A stretch of 12,812 nucleotides of DNA from Lysobacteraceae bacterium (GTDB taxonomy: Bacteria > Pseudomonadota > Gammaproteobacteria > Xanthomonadales > Xanthomonadaceae), in NCBI GenBank assembly GCA_004173415.1, contig SEHC01000053.1, positions 1-12,812 on the forward strand, given 5' to 3'. Within the stretch, counting starts at the first letter, position 1. Each line of letters begins with the position of its first letter. Both the position numbers and the translations under genes were made by a program. The notes under the pieces are model-generated. The model did not search any database. It worked only from the letters and a program-made list of their open reading frames with translations, and was not told the DNA's origin. This document shows, in pieces, positions 1-7,930 of the stretch.

Positions 1-42
1 ATCGGGCCGACTGCGTCGGCTTGCGCAATGTAGGGCAATTAA

Positions 43-85
43 CCGGCCACGCCAATACCAATGGCCGGGCAAACGCGCTTTTTTT
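43..85 (+). terminator. possible terminator: inverted repeat followed by T-run
   Basis: CCGGCCA (43-49) pairs with TGGCCGG (62-68) around a 12-base loop. A run of seven T follows at 79-85 and a second at 90-96. The T-run starts ten bases after the stem, too far for a textbook rho-independent terminator, so the call is weak. It could end a plus-strand gene lying left of the window, or act on the minus strand after the EF-G-like gene, where the stem is followed by a short TTAATT. A smaller hairpin, GCCGAC-TGC-GTCGGC, lies at 6-20, and another, GCCAGC/GCTGGC, at 128-148. I see no gene in 1-175. Confidence 0.3.
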
Positions 86-175
86 CCTGTTTTTTTGCGA
101 TGAGCTGATAACCGGGGCGACGCCGGCGCCAGCTTTCGCGACGCTGGCGGCCGTATGCAGTTGCAGCATTGCCCG

Positions 176-2149
176 CTAATCGTCCTCGTGCCTGGGCTTG
201 TAGGCCTCGACCAGGCGCTGCTGGACGTTCGCCGGAACCGGTTCGTAGTGGCTGAAATCCAGCCTGTACCGGCCCTTTCCCGCGGTGACCGATTTCAGTT
301 CCGCCGCATAGCCTTCCAGTTCCGACAGCGGCACCTGGGCCCTGACCATGGTTTCGCCACGCTGGGTGTCGGTGCCATTGATGCGGGCGCGCTTGGACGA
401 CAGTCCGCCGGTGATGTCGCCGACCTGGGCTTCGGGCGCGGTGACCTCCAGGTGCACGATCGGTTCGAGCACCTGGGGCTGCGCCTTGCCGATGGCATCC
501 AGGAAGGCCTTCTTGCCCGCGGCAACGAAGGCCACTTCCTTGCTGTCGACCGCATGGTGCTTGCCGTCGTGGACGACGACGCGCACGTCCTGCAGCGGAT
601 ACCCGGCCACGGCGCCTCCCTGCAGCACCTGGCGCACGCCCTTCTCCACGGCCGGCAGGAACTGGCCGGGAATGGTGCCGCCCTTGACCGCGTCGACGAA
701 CTCGAATCCGCCCCCGCGCGGCAGCGGCTCGATGCGCAGGAAAACCTCGCCGAACTGGCCTGCGCCACCGGTCTGCTTCTTGTGCCGGTGGTGGCCTTCG
801 GCCGGCAGGGCGATGGTCTCGCGATAGGCGATGCGCGGAGTCCGCGACTCAACTTCGACCCCGTGCCGTTCCTTCAGCCGCTCCAGGTTGACCCGCAGGT
901 GCAGGTCGGAAAGCCCGCGGATCACGGTCTCGTTGGTGTCGGGGTCGTGGTCGACCCGGAAGCAGGGGTCTTCCTCGGCCAGCCTATGCAGCGCGGTGGC
1001 CAGTTTCTGCTCCTGGCCCTTGCGCGCGGCCTCGATGGCCAGGCCGAACATCGGCTTGGGGAAGTCGGGCGGGGCCAGGTGGATGTGGTCCTCGTCATGG
1101 ATGTCGTGGAGCACGGCATCGAAATGCAGCTCATCGATCTTGGCCACGGCGGCGATGTCCCCCGGGATCGCGTGGGCTATCTCCACATGGTCCTTGCCCT
1201 TGAGCTTGAACAGGTGGGCGACCTTGAACGGCTTCTTGCCGTCGTCGACGAACAGCTGGCTGTCCTTGCGCACCGTGCCCTGGTAGACCCGGAAGATGCC
1301 CAGCTTGCCAACGAAGGCATCGTTGACGATCTTGAAGACATCGGCGATGACGTGCGCATCCGGGTCCGGCCTGGCCTCGATCGGGGTCGCCTGCTCGCCG
1401 TTGCCCTTGAAGAACGGAGGCGGATTGGCTTCGCCGGGGTGCGGCAGCAGCCGCTCCGCGATGTCGAGGAGTTCCCGGACCCCGACGCCGCTGCGCGCGG
1501 AGACGAAGCACACCGGCACCAGGTGCCCCTCGCGCAGGCACTGTTCGAAGGCGTCGTGCAGTTCCTCCCCCTGCAGGCCGGCTTCGCCCAGGTCCAGGTA
1601 GTGGTCCATCACCGTTTCGTTGACCTCGACCACCTGGTCGATGATCTTCTGGTGCCAGCCCGCCACCGGCCCCAGGCCGCTGTCGCCGGTGGTGTTCCAG
1701 AAGCAGTCGACCACGCGCTTGCCGCCTTCGGCCGGCAGGTTGAGCGGCAGGACCTCGTTGCCGAAGGCCTCGCGCAACGCCTCCAGCAAGGCGCCCAGCT
1801 TGGCCCCGGGATGATCGATCTTGTTGACCACGATGATCCGGCACAGCTTGCGGGCACGGGCATGCTCCATCAGGCGGCGGGTGCCGTGGCCGATTCCGGT
1901 ATCGGCGTCGACGACCACCGCCACCGTTTCCACCGCGGCCAGCGCCGACAGGGTCGGTCCGCGGAAATCGGGATAGCCGGGGGTGTCGACCAGATTCAGG
2001 TGCAGGACCCGGTCGCCACCGGCCACGTGGTCGATGCTGGCGATGGCGCTGTCCATCGAGTGGCCGCGGTTCTTCTCCATGGGGTCGTGGTCGGACACGG
2101 TGCTGCCGCGTTCAGGCCGTTCCTCCGGAAGGAGTGGAAGGGCCGTCAT
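176..2149 (-). CDS. elongation factor G-like translational GTPase, P-loop not recognisable
   Basis: The 657-residue product has the EF-G layout and resembles the EF-G-like (EF-G2) group, not the main FusA. Visible GTPase motifs are switch I (RGSTVSDHDP, 14-23), G3 DTPGYPDF (55-62), G4 NKID (109-112) and G5 SAR (217-219). A domain II-like segment lies around 265-340, domain III around 365-440, domain IV around 445-560 (KKQTGGAGQFGE at 457-468) and domain V around 565-640. The oddity is the N-terminus: no GxxxxGK[ST] P-loop precedes switch I. Upstream in frame (2150-2205) there is only a degenerate GPPARTAMT-like stretch, about nine residues shorter than in canonical EF-G. The ATG at 2149 is the nearest in-frame start and has no clear Shine-Dalgarno sequence. 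Another ATG, at 2205 in a different frame, has AAGGTG upstream. Family members bind GTP on the ribosome; the exact role of this paralogue is unknown. The true start may lie upstream through a frameshift. Confidence 0.82.
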   Translation of the reverse strand: MTALPLLPEERPERGSTVSDHDPMEKNRGHSMDSAIASIDHVAGGDRVLHLNLVDTPGYPDFRGPTLSALAAVETVAVVVDADTGIGHGTRRLMEHARARKLCRIIVVNKIDHPGAKLGALLEALREAFGNEVLPLNLPAEGGKRVVDCFWNTTGDSGLGPVAGWHQKIIDQVVEVNETVMDHYLDLGEAGLQGEELHDAFEQCLREGHLVPVCFVSARSGVGVRELLDIAERLLPHPGEANPPPFFKGNGEQATPIEARPDPDAHVIADVFKIVNDAFVGKLGIFRVYQGTVRKDSQLFVDDGKKPFKVAHLFKLKGKDHVEIAHAIPGDIAAVAKIDELHFDAVLHDIHDEDHIHLAPPDFPKPMFGLAIEAARKGQEQKLATALHRLAEEDPCFRVDHDPDTNETVIRGLSDLHLRVNLERLKERHGVEVESRTPRIAYRETIALPAEGHHRHKKQTGGAGQFGEVFLRIEPLPRGGGFEFVDAVKGGTIPGQFLPAVEKGVRQVLQGGAVAGYPLQDVRVVVHDGKHHAVDSKEVAFVAAGKKAFLDAIGKAQPQVLEPIVHLEVTAPEAQVGDITGGLSSKRARINGTDTQRGETMVRAQVPLSELEGYAAELKSVTAGKGRYRLDFSHYEPVPANVQQRLVEAYKPRHEDD

Positions 2150-2317
2150 GGCTGTCCGGGCCGGTGGACCGACCGTGACGCGCGTGGTGACCGGCGGGCG
2201 GTCATGGCGGGAGCCGCACCTTAGCGCGCCGGCAAACGCCGCGTCCCGTTGCGGCGCACAAACCCGTAACGCCCGGAGGAATAATCTGTCGGTCCCAATC
2301 CGACTGGAGCAGCACGC

Positions 2318-2752
2318 ATGGGTATCTCCCGCCACGCCACCGCCCACTGGGAAGGCGACCTGAAGACCGGCAAGGGCCAGCTGAGCACGCCGCAGAGTGG
2401 CCTGCTGGACAAGACGCGTTACGCCTTCGGCAGTCGCTTCGGCGACGAGAAGGGCACCAACCCCGAGGAACTGATCGCGGCCGCGCATGCGGGCTGCTTC
2501 ACCATGGCGCTGTCGGCCAAGCTGGCCGAAGCCGGATTCACCGCGACTTCGCTCGACACGCGGGCGGAAGTCGACCTGTCGATGGAAAACGGCCCGGCCT
2601 TCTCGCAGATCCGGCTCAAGCTCAAGGGCGTGGTCCCGGGGATCGACGACGCAAGGTTCCAGGAAATTGCCAGGGATGCGGAAAAGAACTGCCCCGTGTC
2701 CAAGGCACTGAGCGCGGTGCCGATCAGCCTGGAGGCCGAACTTTCCGGTTGA
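2318..2752 (+). CDS. osmC: OsmC family peroxiredoxin (organic hydroperoxide resistance)
   Basis: The product has 144 residues, against about 143 for E. coli OsmC. OsmC proteins are cytoplasmic thiol peroxidases that reduce organic hydroperoxides with two cysteines. Both are present here: Cys60 in HAGCFTMAL and Cys125 in KNCPVSKAL. Arg39 and Glu51 correspond to the conserved active-site Arg and Glu. The opening RHATAHWEGDLKTGKG is typical of OsmC and not of the Ohr branch. The ATG is preceded by GGAG (2306-2309) at eight bases. A short inverted repeat, GTCGG/CCGAC (2288-2304), lies in the leader. The gene is divergent from the EF-G-like gene across 168 bases, and an alpha/beta hydrolase follows after 6 bases, probably co-transcribed. 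Regulation by stress is likely from the family, but I see no specific operator. Confidence 0.93.
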   Translation: MGISRHATAHWEGDLKTGKGQLSTPQSGLLDKTRYAFGSRFGDEKGTNPEELIAAAHAGCFTMALSAKLAEAGFTATSLDTRAEVDLSMENGPAFSQIRLKLKGVVPGIDDARFQEIARDAEKNCPVSKALSAVPISLEAELSG

Positions 2753-2758
2753 CCTGAA

Positions 2759-3445
2759 GTGCAGTCGGCGTTGCTGGTGCATGGTGCGGGCGGCGGCGCC
2801 TGGGAATGGAACTGCTGGGGCCCGGTACTCCAGGCGCAGGGCATCGCGACCACGGCGATCCAGCTGCAACCTTGCACGGCCGGGCTGGCGGCGACCACGC
2901 TCGATAACTATCGGGCCCAGGTCGACGCGGCCTTGCAGGCGCTGCCAAGGCCGCGCGCACTGGTTGGCGCCAGCCTCGGCGGCCTGCTCTCGGCGTTGTG
3001 TGCGGAGCAGGCCGATGCGCTGGTTCTGGTCAATCCCTTTCCCGCCGCGCCTTGGCATGTCTCCATGCCGGTGCGGGACTGGCCTGATGCGATCCCCTGG
3101 CGGCGCAATGCGCGGCTGGCCTCTACCCGTGCGGCGATGCAGGATGCCGACGACGCGAGTGCGATGTACGCCTTCCGCCACTGGCGGGACGAATCCGGGC
3201 TGGCCCTGCGCCAGGCGCAAGCAGGCGTGGCCGTCGCCCGCCCGCGATGCCCGGTCCTGTTCGTGTTCTCCGCCGAAGACCAGGATATCGGCGCGGCTGC
3301 CAGTCCGGCCTGGGCGCAGGCGTGGGAGGCAAGCTGCGTTCAGTCGCGCGCACTCGACCATGTCGGCCCACTGCTGGGATCCGCTGCGCCGGACATCGCC
3401 CTCCAAACTGTCGCATGGCTAAACCGGATCGGTGCGGCGGGCTGA
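2759..3445 (+). CDS. small alpha/beta hydrolase, substrate unknown
   Basis: The 228-residue protein has a minimal alpha/beta-hydrolase fold. It shows the oxyanion-side HGAGGGAW motif (8-15), a nucleophile elbow GASLG (70-74) with Ser72, an acidic residue in SAEDQDIG (Asp174 or Asp176) and a likely catalytic His201 in DHVGPL. The substrate cannot be inferred. The start is GTG at 2759: the only upstream in-frame triplet of interest is the stop-side TGA of osmC, and the HG motif begins eight residues in, leaving no room for a later start. The Shine-Dalgarno sequence is weak, and with only 6 bases to the osmC stop, translational coupling with osmC is plausible. No signal peptide or membrane segment is visible, so it is probably cytoplasmic. 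Confidence 0.82.
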   Translation: MQSALLVHGAGGGAWEWNCWGPVLQAQGIATTAIQLQPCTAGLAATTLDNYRAQVDAALQALPRPRALVGASLGGLLSALCAEQADALVLVNPFPAAPWHVSMPVRDWPDAIPWRRNARLASTRAAMQDADDASAMYAFRHWRDESGLALRQAQAGVAVARPRCPVLFVFSAEDQDIGAAASPAWAQAWEASCVQSRALDHVGPLLGSAAPDIALQTVAWLNRIGAAG

Positions 3446-3512
3446 GTTCAGACTTGTTTCACCCGGCCGAATCGACCATGCGCTGCGCCACTTCCGGCGC
3501 TGGGAGCCTACG

Positions 3513-4170
3513 ATGAAACGTCTCACCGCCAGCCTGCTCGCTGCCGGCCTTGCCTTGTCCGGCAATGCCTTTGCGCAGTCCTCCGGCTACTACCCGGTCC
3601 AGGACGATACGGGGCGCTCCACGAACGATGGCCGTGACGCGCAGCAGGGGACCTACGACTACGCACGTGTCTTGCGGGTAGATCCGGTGATCGGCTCATC
3701 GAATCGTGTCCGTTCCGGCAATGTTTCCCGGCAGTGCTACGACACTCGGTCCGACGGGGTGTACGTCGGCAACGACCCCACGTACCGCAACGATGGCTAT
3801 TACCGGGAGGACGATGGCTACCGCAACGACGGCGGTTATTACGGCCGCGACGGATACTCCGGACGCGATGAGGACTATGGGTCCCGCGGCAGCCAGGCCA
3901 ATCGCACCGTCGCCACGGTGATCGGCGGCATCGCCGGGGCGGTGTTGGGCAGCAAGATCGGCAGTCCGGGTCTGCGACCCGGAGCCGGTGACCGACCGGG
4001 ACGTCTATCAGGACCGCAACGGTCGCTACGAAGGCGGATACCAGGTCCGCGACGAAGAACTGGCCGGTTATGACGTCACCTACGAGTACGCCAACCGCAC
4101 CTACCACACCCGTACCAACTACCATCCCGGTGACCGGATCCGGGTGCGGGTCGACGTGCGGGCCGAATAG
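3513..4170 (+). pseudogene. secreted glycine-zipper 2TM-like protein, disrupted by deletion and frameshift
   Basis: The start is ATG at 3513 with GGGAG (3502-3506) six bases upstream. Residues 1-21 form a Sec signal peptide (MKRLT, hydrophobic core, AFA before Gln22). A DYARVLRVDPV segment, a Tyr/Asn/Asp/Gly-rich low-complexity region (about 84-126) and one glycine-zipper helix (VIGGIAGAVLGSKIGS, 136-151) follow. The frame then departs from family sequence and stops at 4071-4073. The expected C-terminus resumes one frame over from about 3970: VCDPEPVTDRDVYQDRNGRY at 3970-4029, on through TYEYANRTYHTRTNYHPGD, to a TAG at 4168-4170. Relatives carry a second glycine zipper between these parts; here it is absent, so a stretch of length 2 modulo 3 appears lost near 3963-3970. 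Such proteins are envelope-associated with no defined activity. An assembly or sequencing error is the main alternative. A truncated product of 186 residues could still be made. Confidence 0.78.
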
Positions 4171-4197
4171 GCATCCGGCAAGCTGCGGAGCCGCAAG

Positions 4198-4233
4198 AAA
4201 AAACAAAGGAGCCGCGAGGCTCCTTTGTTTTTT
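4198..4233. terminator. bidirectional rho-independent terminator
   Basis: A perfect 16-bp inverted repeat, AAAAAACAAAGGAGCC (4198-4213) and GGCTCCTTTGTTTTTT (4218-4233), encloses the loop GCGA (4214-4217). A GC-rich stem core is flanked by six A on one side and six T on the other, giving a U-run on either strand. It lies 27 bases after the glycine-zipper stop and 32 bases beyond the PhzF stop, between convergent genes, so it can serve both. Confidence 0.95.
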
Positions 4234-4265
4234 GCCAGGTCAGCCCATGCGCGTGGGCCTTGGCT

Positions 4266-5141
4266 TCACCAGTCGATCCTGCCGCTGACCACGGTACAGA
4301 CGCGACCACCGGACCAGACCTCGCCCTCGGCATCCACGTGCAGTTCGATGATCGCGTCGTGGCCCACTTCGCGGCCCTGGCTGATGCGATAACGACCGTC
4401 GCTGCCGGGCAGCGCATCCTGCGAGGCCAGCCAGGCGGCGAGCGTCGCATTGGCTGCGCCGGAGGCGGCATCCTCGAACTGGGCCGGCGCGCCCACCCAG
4501 GCCCGCACGGCGAGGAAGTAAACCGGGTCGTCGCTGCGGGCGAAGACGCACAGGCCCATGCTGCCGGTATCACCGGCCAGCTTGGCGATGGCTTCCCAGG
4601 GTGGAGTCGCCGATCTCAGCGCCGCCTCGTCGCGCAATTCGGCCAGCCACCAGCGGCGACCGCCATCCATCAGGGCCGGCGGCAGCGCGCCCAGTGGAAG
4701 TCCGGCCAATACCCTGCCCAGGCGCGGATCGTCGGCAGTGGCGGTTTCCATCACCCGGGCGCGCGGCGTGCGCACTGCGATGGTGCGGGTCTTGCCCGAG
4801 CCGGCCACCTTGAGCGGCAGCAGCCCGGCGATGCCTTCCTGCACCAGCAAGCCGTCGCGTGGCGTGGCCAGGCCGGCTTCGAGCACGGCATGCGCGGTGC
4901 CCACGCTCGGATGTCCGGCGAAAGGAACTTCCCGGCGCGGGCTGAAGATGCGGATGCCATAACTTGCCTGCGGCTGGCTCGGCGGGAACACGAAGGTCGT
5001 TTCCGGCAAGCGCGTCCAGCGGGCGATGGCCTGCATGCTTTCATCATCCAGGCCGCCGGCGTCCAGGACCACGGCCAAGGGGTTGCCGGCGCCCGGACGA
5101 TCGGCGAAGACATCGAGTTGCAGGTAAGGGCGCGTGCTCAT
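4266..5141 (-). CDS. PhzF-family isomerase/epimerase-like protein
   Basis: The 291-residue protein matches the PhzF/diaminopimelate-epimerase-like fold, at the upper end of the family's length. The N-terminal QLDVFADRPGAGNPLAVV, the catalytic Glu47 in PETTFV, GHPSVGTAHAV (76-86) and the second-lobe EDAASGAANATLAAWL (223-238) with a later QG (255-256) are characteristic. PhzF itself isomerises dihydro-3-hydroxyanthranilate in phenazine synthesis. No other phenazine gene is present, so this is best read as a housekeeping PhzF-like protein of unknown substrate. The start ATG at 5139-5141 is set by the family N-terminus; the Shine-Dalgarno sequence is poor. It converges on the glycine-zipper gene across the terminator at 4198-4233 and diverges from the lysC/lysA operon. 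Confidence 0.9.
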   Translation of the reverse strand: MSTRPYLQLDVFADRPGAGNPLAVVLDAGGLDDESMQAIARWTRLPETTFVFPPSQPQASYGIRIFSPRREVPFAGHPSVGTAHAVLEAGLATPRDGLLVQEGIAGLLPLKVAGSGKTRTIAVRTPRARVMETATADDPRLGRVLAGLPLGALPPALMDGGRRWWLAELRDEAALRSATPPWEAIAKLAGDTGSMGLCVFARSDDPVYFLAVRAWVGAPAQFEDAASGAANATLAAWLASQDALPGSDGRYRISQGREVGHDAIIELHVDAEGEVWSGGRVCTVVSGRIDW

Positions 5142-5254
5142 CGGGGGCGGCTCGGTGGGGGCGTGCAGCTTAGCAATCCGTGCACTGGCGCGGGAAAGGC
5201 GACCATCGCGCCTCCGTAGAGACAGGGATCGATGGCCTGCATGCCGGCTCGCTT

Positions 5255-5314
5255 GGACCGGTCCGGCCAGACCGCTTCGTTTAGAATCGCAGGTTCACGC
5301 CCGAATGGTCGGGC
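5255..5314 (+). promoter_or_regulatory. candidate promoter/leader region of the lysC/lysA operon
   Basis: The 188-base gap 5142-5329 separates two divergent genes. It holds a perfect 10-bp palindrome, GGACCGGTCC (5255-5264), a -10-like TAGAAT (5282-5287) and a leader hairpin, GCCCGA-ATGG-TCGGGC (5299-5314). The nearest -35-like TTGGAC (5253-5258) is 23 bases from the -10, which is too far, so the promoter is tentative. There is no room for a lysine riboswitch (about 170 nt) after this -10, and none is recognisable. The ATG at 5330 has no Shine-Dalgarno sequence. Confidence 0.3.
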
Positions 5315-5329
5315 AGTCCCCTCCTGTCC

Positions 5330-7930
5330 ATGCACCCTGTCTCTCCCGCGCCTGATCGCTGGATCGTCCTCAAGTTCGGCGGCACTTCGGTGTCGCGCCG
5401 CCATCGCTGGGACACCATCGGCAGGCTGGCAAAGCGCAGGGCCGAGGAGAACGATGCCCGCGTCCTGGTGGTGGTGTCGGCGCTGTCCGGTGTGACCAAC
5501 GAGCTGACCGCGATCGCCGACGGGGCCGCCGACAGCGATGCGCGCATCGCGCAGCTGGAAGCACGCCACCGGCAATTCCTCGACGAACTGGAGCTGGATG
5601 CGGAGCAGGTGCTGGGCGAACGCCTGGCCGCATTGCGCGCGCTGGCGACCGATCCGCGCGCGCGGGAACGCACGCTGGCCTGGCAGGCCGAGGTGCTGGG
5701 CCAGGGGGAGCTGCTTTCATCGACCCTGGGCGCGGCCTACCTGCGCACGCAGGGACTGGATTTCGGCTGGACCGATGCGCGCCAGTGGCTGCAGGCGAGC
5801 GCGCTGCCCAACCAGACCGCGTGGGCGCAGCGGCTGTCGGTATCGTGCGGCATCGTGCCCAGCGAAGACTGGCGCCAGGCATTCAATGCGCAGCCGGCGC
5901 CGCTGCTGCTGACCCAGGGCTTCATCGCGCGCCATGCCGACGGGGGCACCTGCGTGCTCGGGCGTGGCGGATCCGACACCTCCGCGGCGTATTTCGGCGC
6001 ATTGCTCGGCGCGCGGCGCGTGGAAATATGGACCGACGTGCCCGGCATGTTCAGCGCCAATCCGCGCGAGGTGCCCGATGCGCGACTGCTGACAAGGCTC
6101 GATTACCACGAGGCCCAGGAAATCGCCACCACCGGTGCCAAGGTCCTGCACGCGCGCTCGATCAAGCCTTGCCGCGACGCCGGCGTGCCGATGGCGATCC
6201 TGGATACCGAACGCCCCGACCTGCCAGGCACCAGCATCGATGGCGGCGCGGCCACCGTGCCCGGGGTCAAGGCCATAAGCCGCCGCAACGGCATCGTGCT
6301 GGTGTCGATGGAAGGCATCGGCATGTGGCAACAGGTGGGGTTCCTGGCCGATGTGTTCGAACGGTTCAAGCGCCACGGCCTCTCGGTCGACCTGATCGGC
6401 TCTTCGGAAACCAACGTCACCGTATCGCTGGATCCCAGCGAGAACCTGGTCACCACCAACGTGCTGGCGGCCTTGTCGGCGGACCTGGCCGAAGTCTGCC
6501 GGGTCAAGGTGATCGCCCCGTGCACCGCGATCACCCTGGTCGGGCGCGGCATGCGCTCGCTGCTGCACAGGCTTTCGGACGTCTGGGCCACGTTCGGGCG
6601 CGAGCGCGTGCACATGATTTCGCAGTCCTCCAACGACCTCAACCTGACCTTCGTCATCGACGAGGCCGACGCCGACGGACTTCTGCCGGTATTGCACGCC
6701 GAGCTGATCGGCAGCGGGGCGATGCCGGTGGAGGAGGCCAGCGTGTTCGGTCCGCGCTGGCGCGAGATCGCCGAGGGCGTGCGCAAGCGCCAGGAACCAT
6801 GGTGGCGCAGCCAGCGCGAACGGCTGCTGGCGATGGCCGCCGCGGGAACGCCGCGCTATGCCTACCATTTGCCGACCGTGCGTGCCCGGGCGCGGTCGCT
6901 GGCCGCCATCGGCGCGATCGACCAGCGCTATTACGCGATCAAGGCCAATTCGCACCCGGCGATCCTGCGCCTGCTGGTGGAGGAGGGATTCGGCCTGGAG
7001 TGCGTGTCGCTGGGCGAATTGCACCGGGCCTTCGAAGCGGTGCCCGAGCTGTCGCCGCGCCGTGTGTTGTTCACCCCGAGTTTCGCCCCGCGTGCCGAGT
7101 ACGAAGCGGCTTATGGGCTGGGCGTCACCGTCACCGTCGACAACCTGGAAGTCCTGCAGCAGTGGCCGCAGGTGTTCGCCGGCCGCGACCTGTGGTTGCG
7201 CGTGGACCTGGGACGCGGCGAAGGACACCACGAAAAGGTGCGCACCGGCGGCAAGGATTCCAAGTTCGGCCTGCCGGTGGCCAAGGTCGATGCCTTCGTT
7301 TCCCTCGCCAGTGGGCTCGGCTCGCGCGTCGCCGGCCTGCACGCGCACCTGGGCAGCGGAGTGGAAACCCCGCAGCACTGGAAGCAGGTCTGCGACGAAC
7401 TGGGCGGCATCGCCGAGCGCATCGGCAGCGTCGATGTGATCGACATCGGCGGCGGCCTGCCGATTCCCTACAGCGAGGATGACGAGCCGTTCGACCTCGA
7501 GGCATGGAGCGCGGGGCTGGCGGAGATCAAGGCCGCCTATCCGGGCTACCGGCTGGCGATCGAGCCCGGCCGCTTCCTGGTGGCCGAGGCCGGGGTCCTG
7601 CTTGCCCACGCCACCCAGGTGGTGGAGAAGGACGGCATCCACCGCGTTGGCCTGGATGCAGGGATGAATGCGCTGGTCCGCCCGGCGCTGTACGACGCCT
7701 GGCACGACATCCACAACCTGGCGCGGCTGCAGGAGCCGAACGAGGGGGTGTTCGACGTGGTCGGGCCGATCTGCGAATCCAGCGACGTGCTGGGCAGGCG
7801 GCGCAAGCTGCCGGCGGGCACTAGCCACGGCGACGTGATCCTGATCGCCGATGCCGGTGCCTATGGTTACAGCATGGCCAATGCCTACAACCTGCGGGCG
7901 TTGCCGAAAGAAGAGGTGTTGGATGTCTGA
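5330..7930 (+). CDS. lysC/lysA: bifunctional aspartate kinase / diaminopimelate decarboxylase
   Basis: One 866-residue chain joins the first and last enzymes of lysine synthesis. The N-terminal half is aspartate kinase: KFGGTS (15-20), VVSALSGVTNEL (48-59), GRGGSDTSAA (211-220), WTDVPGMFSANP (234-245) and TTGAKVLHARSI (267-278). Two ACT-like regulatory segments follow, around 322-385 and 395-465. The C-terminal half is a PLP-dependent decarboxylase: Lys538 in YAIKAN forms the internal aldimine, with HAHLGSG (671-677), GGGLP (707-711), EPGRF (745-749), CESSDVLG (815-822) and DAGAYG (841-846). The familiar CESGD motif reads CESSD here. The ACT segments suggest allosteric control, probably by lysine or threonine, but the effector cannot be read from sequence. 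This fusion is known in Xanthomonas and Xylella. The stop overlaps the murL start by 8 bases, so the two are translationally coupled. The ATG at 5330 is chosen because it lies just ahead of WIVLKFGGTS. Confidence 0.96.
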   Translation: MHPVSPAPDRWIVLKFGGTSVSRRHRWDTIGRLAKRRAEENDARVLVVVSALSGVTNELTAIADGAADSDARIAQLEARHRQFLDELELDAEQVLGERLAALRALATDPRARERTLAWQAEVLGQGELLSSTLGAAYLRTQGLDFGWTDARQWLQASALPNQTAWAQRLSVSCGIVPSEDWRQAFNAQPAPLLLTQGFIARHADGGTCVLGRGGSDTSAAYFGALLGARRVEIWTDVPGMFSANPREVPDARLLTRLDYHEAQEIATTGAKVLHARSIKPCRDAGVPMAILDTERPDLPGTSIDGGAATVPGVKAISRRNGIVLVSMEGIGMWQQVGFLADVFERFKRHGLSVDLIGSSETNVTVSLDPSENLVTTNVLAALSADLAEVCRVKVIAPCTAITLVGRGMRSLLHRLSDVWATFGRERVHMISQSSNDLNLTFVIDEADADGLLPVLHAELIGSGAMPVEEASVFGPRWREIAEGVRKRQEPWWRSQRERLLAMAAAGTPRYAYHLPTVRARARSLAAIGAIDQRYYAIKANSHPAILRLLVEEGFGLECVSLGELHRAFEAVPELSPRRVLFTPSFAPRAEYEAAYGLGVTVTVDNLEVLQQWPQVFAGRDLWLRVDLGRGEGHHEKVRTGGKDSKFGLPVAKVDAFVSLASGLGSRVAGLHAHLGSGVETPQHWKQVCDELGGIAERIGSVDVIDIGGGLPIPYSEDDEPFDLEAWSAGLAEIKAAYPGYRLAIEPGRFLVAEAGVLLAHATQVVEKDGIHRVGLDAGMNALVRPALYDAWHDIHNLARLQEPNEGVFDVVGPICESSDVLGRRRKLPAGTSHGDVILIADAGAYGYSMANAYNLRALPKEEVLDV

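Noticed and set aside
155..2224. 689-codon open frame on the plus strand opposite the EF-G-like gene
   Set aside because: It is an antisense shadow with no recognisable domain. Long antisense frames are expected at this GC content, and the minus-strand product has clear EF-G motifs.
2150..3406. Upstream extension of the EF-G-like frame to 1076 residues
   Set aside because: The added part is antisense to osmC and the alpha/beta hydrolase and shows no family similarity; the open frame simply lacks stops.
3478..3516. Twelve-codon upstream frame whose TGA overlaps the glycine-zipper ATG (ATGA)
   Set aside because: It could be a leader peptide with coupled translation, but it has no Shine-Dalgarno sequence and the overlap can arise by chance.
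4266..5141. Phenazine biosynthesis locus
   Set aside because: Only a PhzF-like fold is present, with none of the phzA/B/C/D/E/G genes nearby. PhzF-like proteins are widespread without phenazine production.
5142..5329. Lysine riboswitch (L box) ahead of lysC/lysA
   Set aside because: The gap is too short after the likely promoter and the conserved L-box core is not seen.
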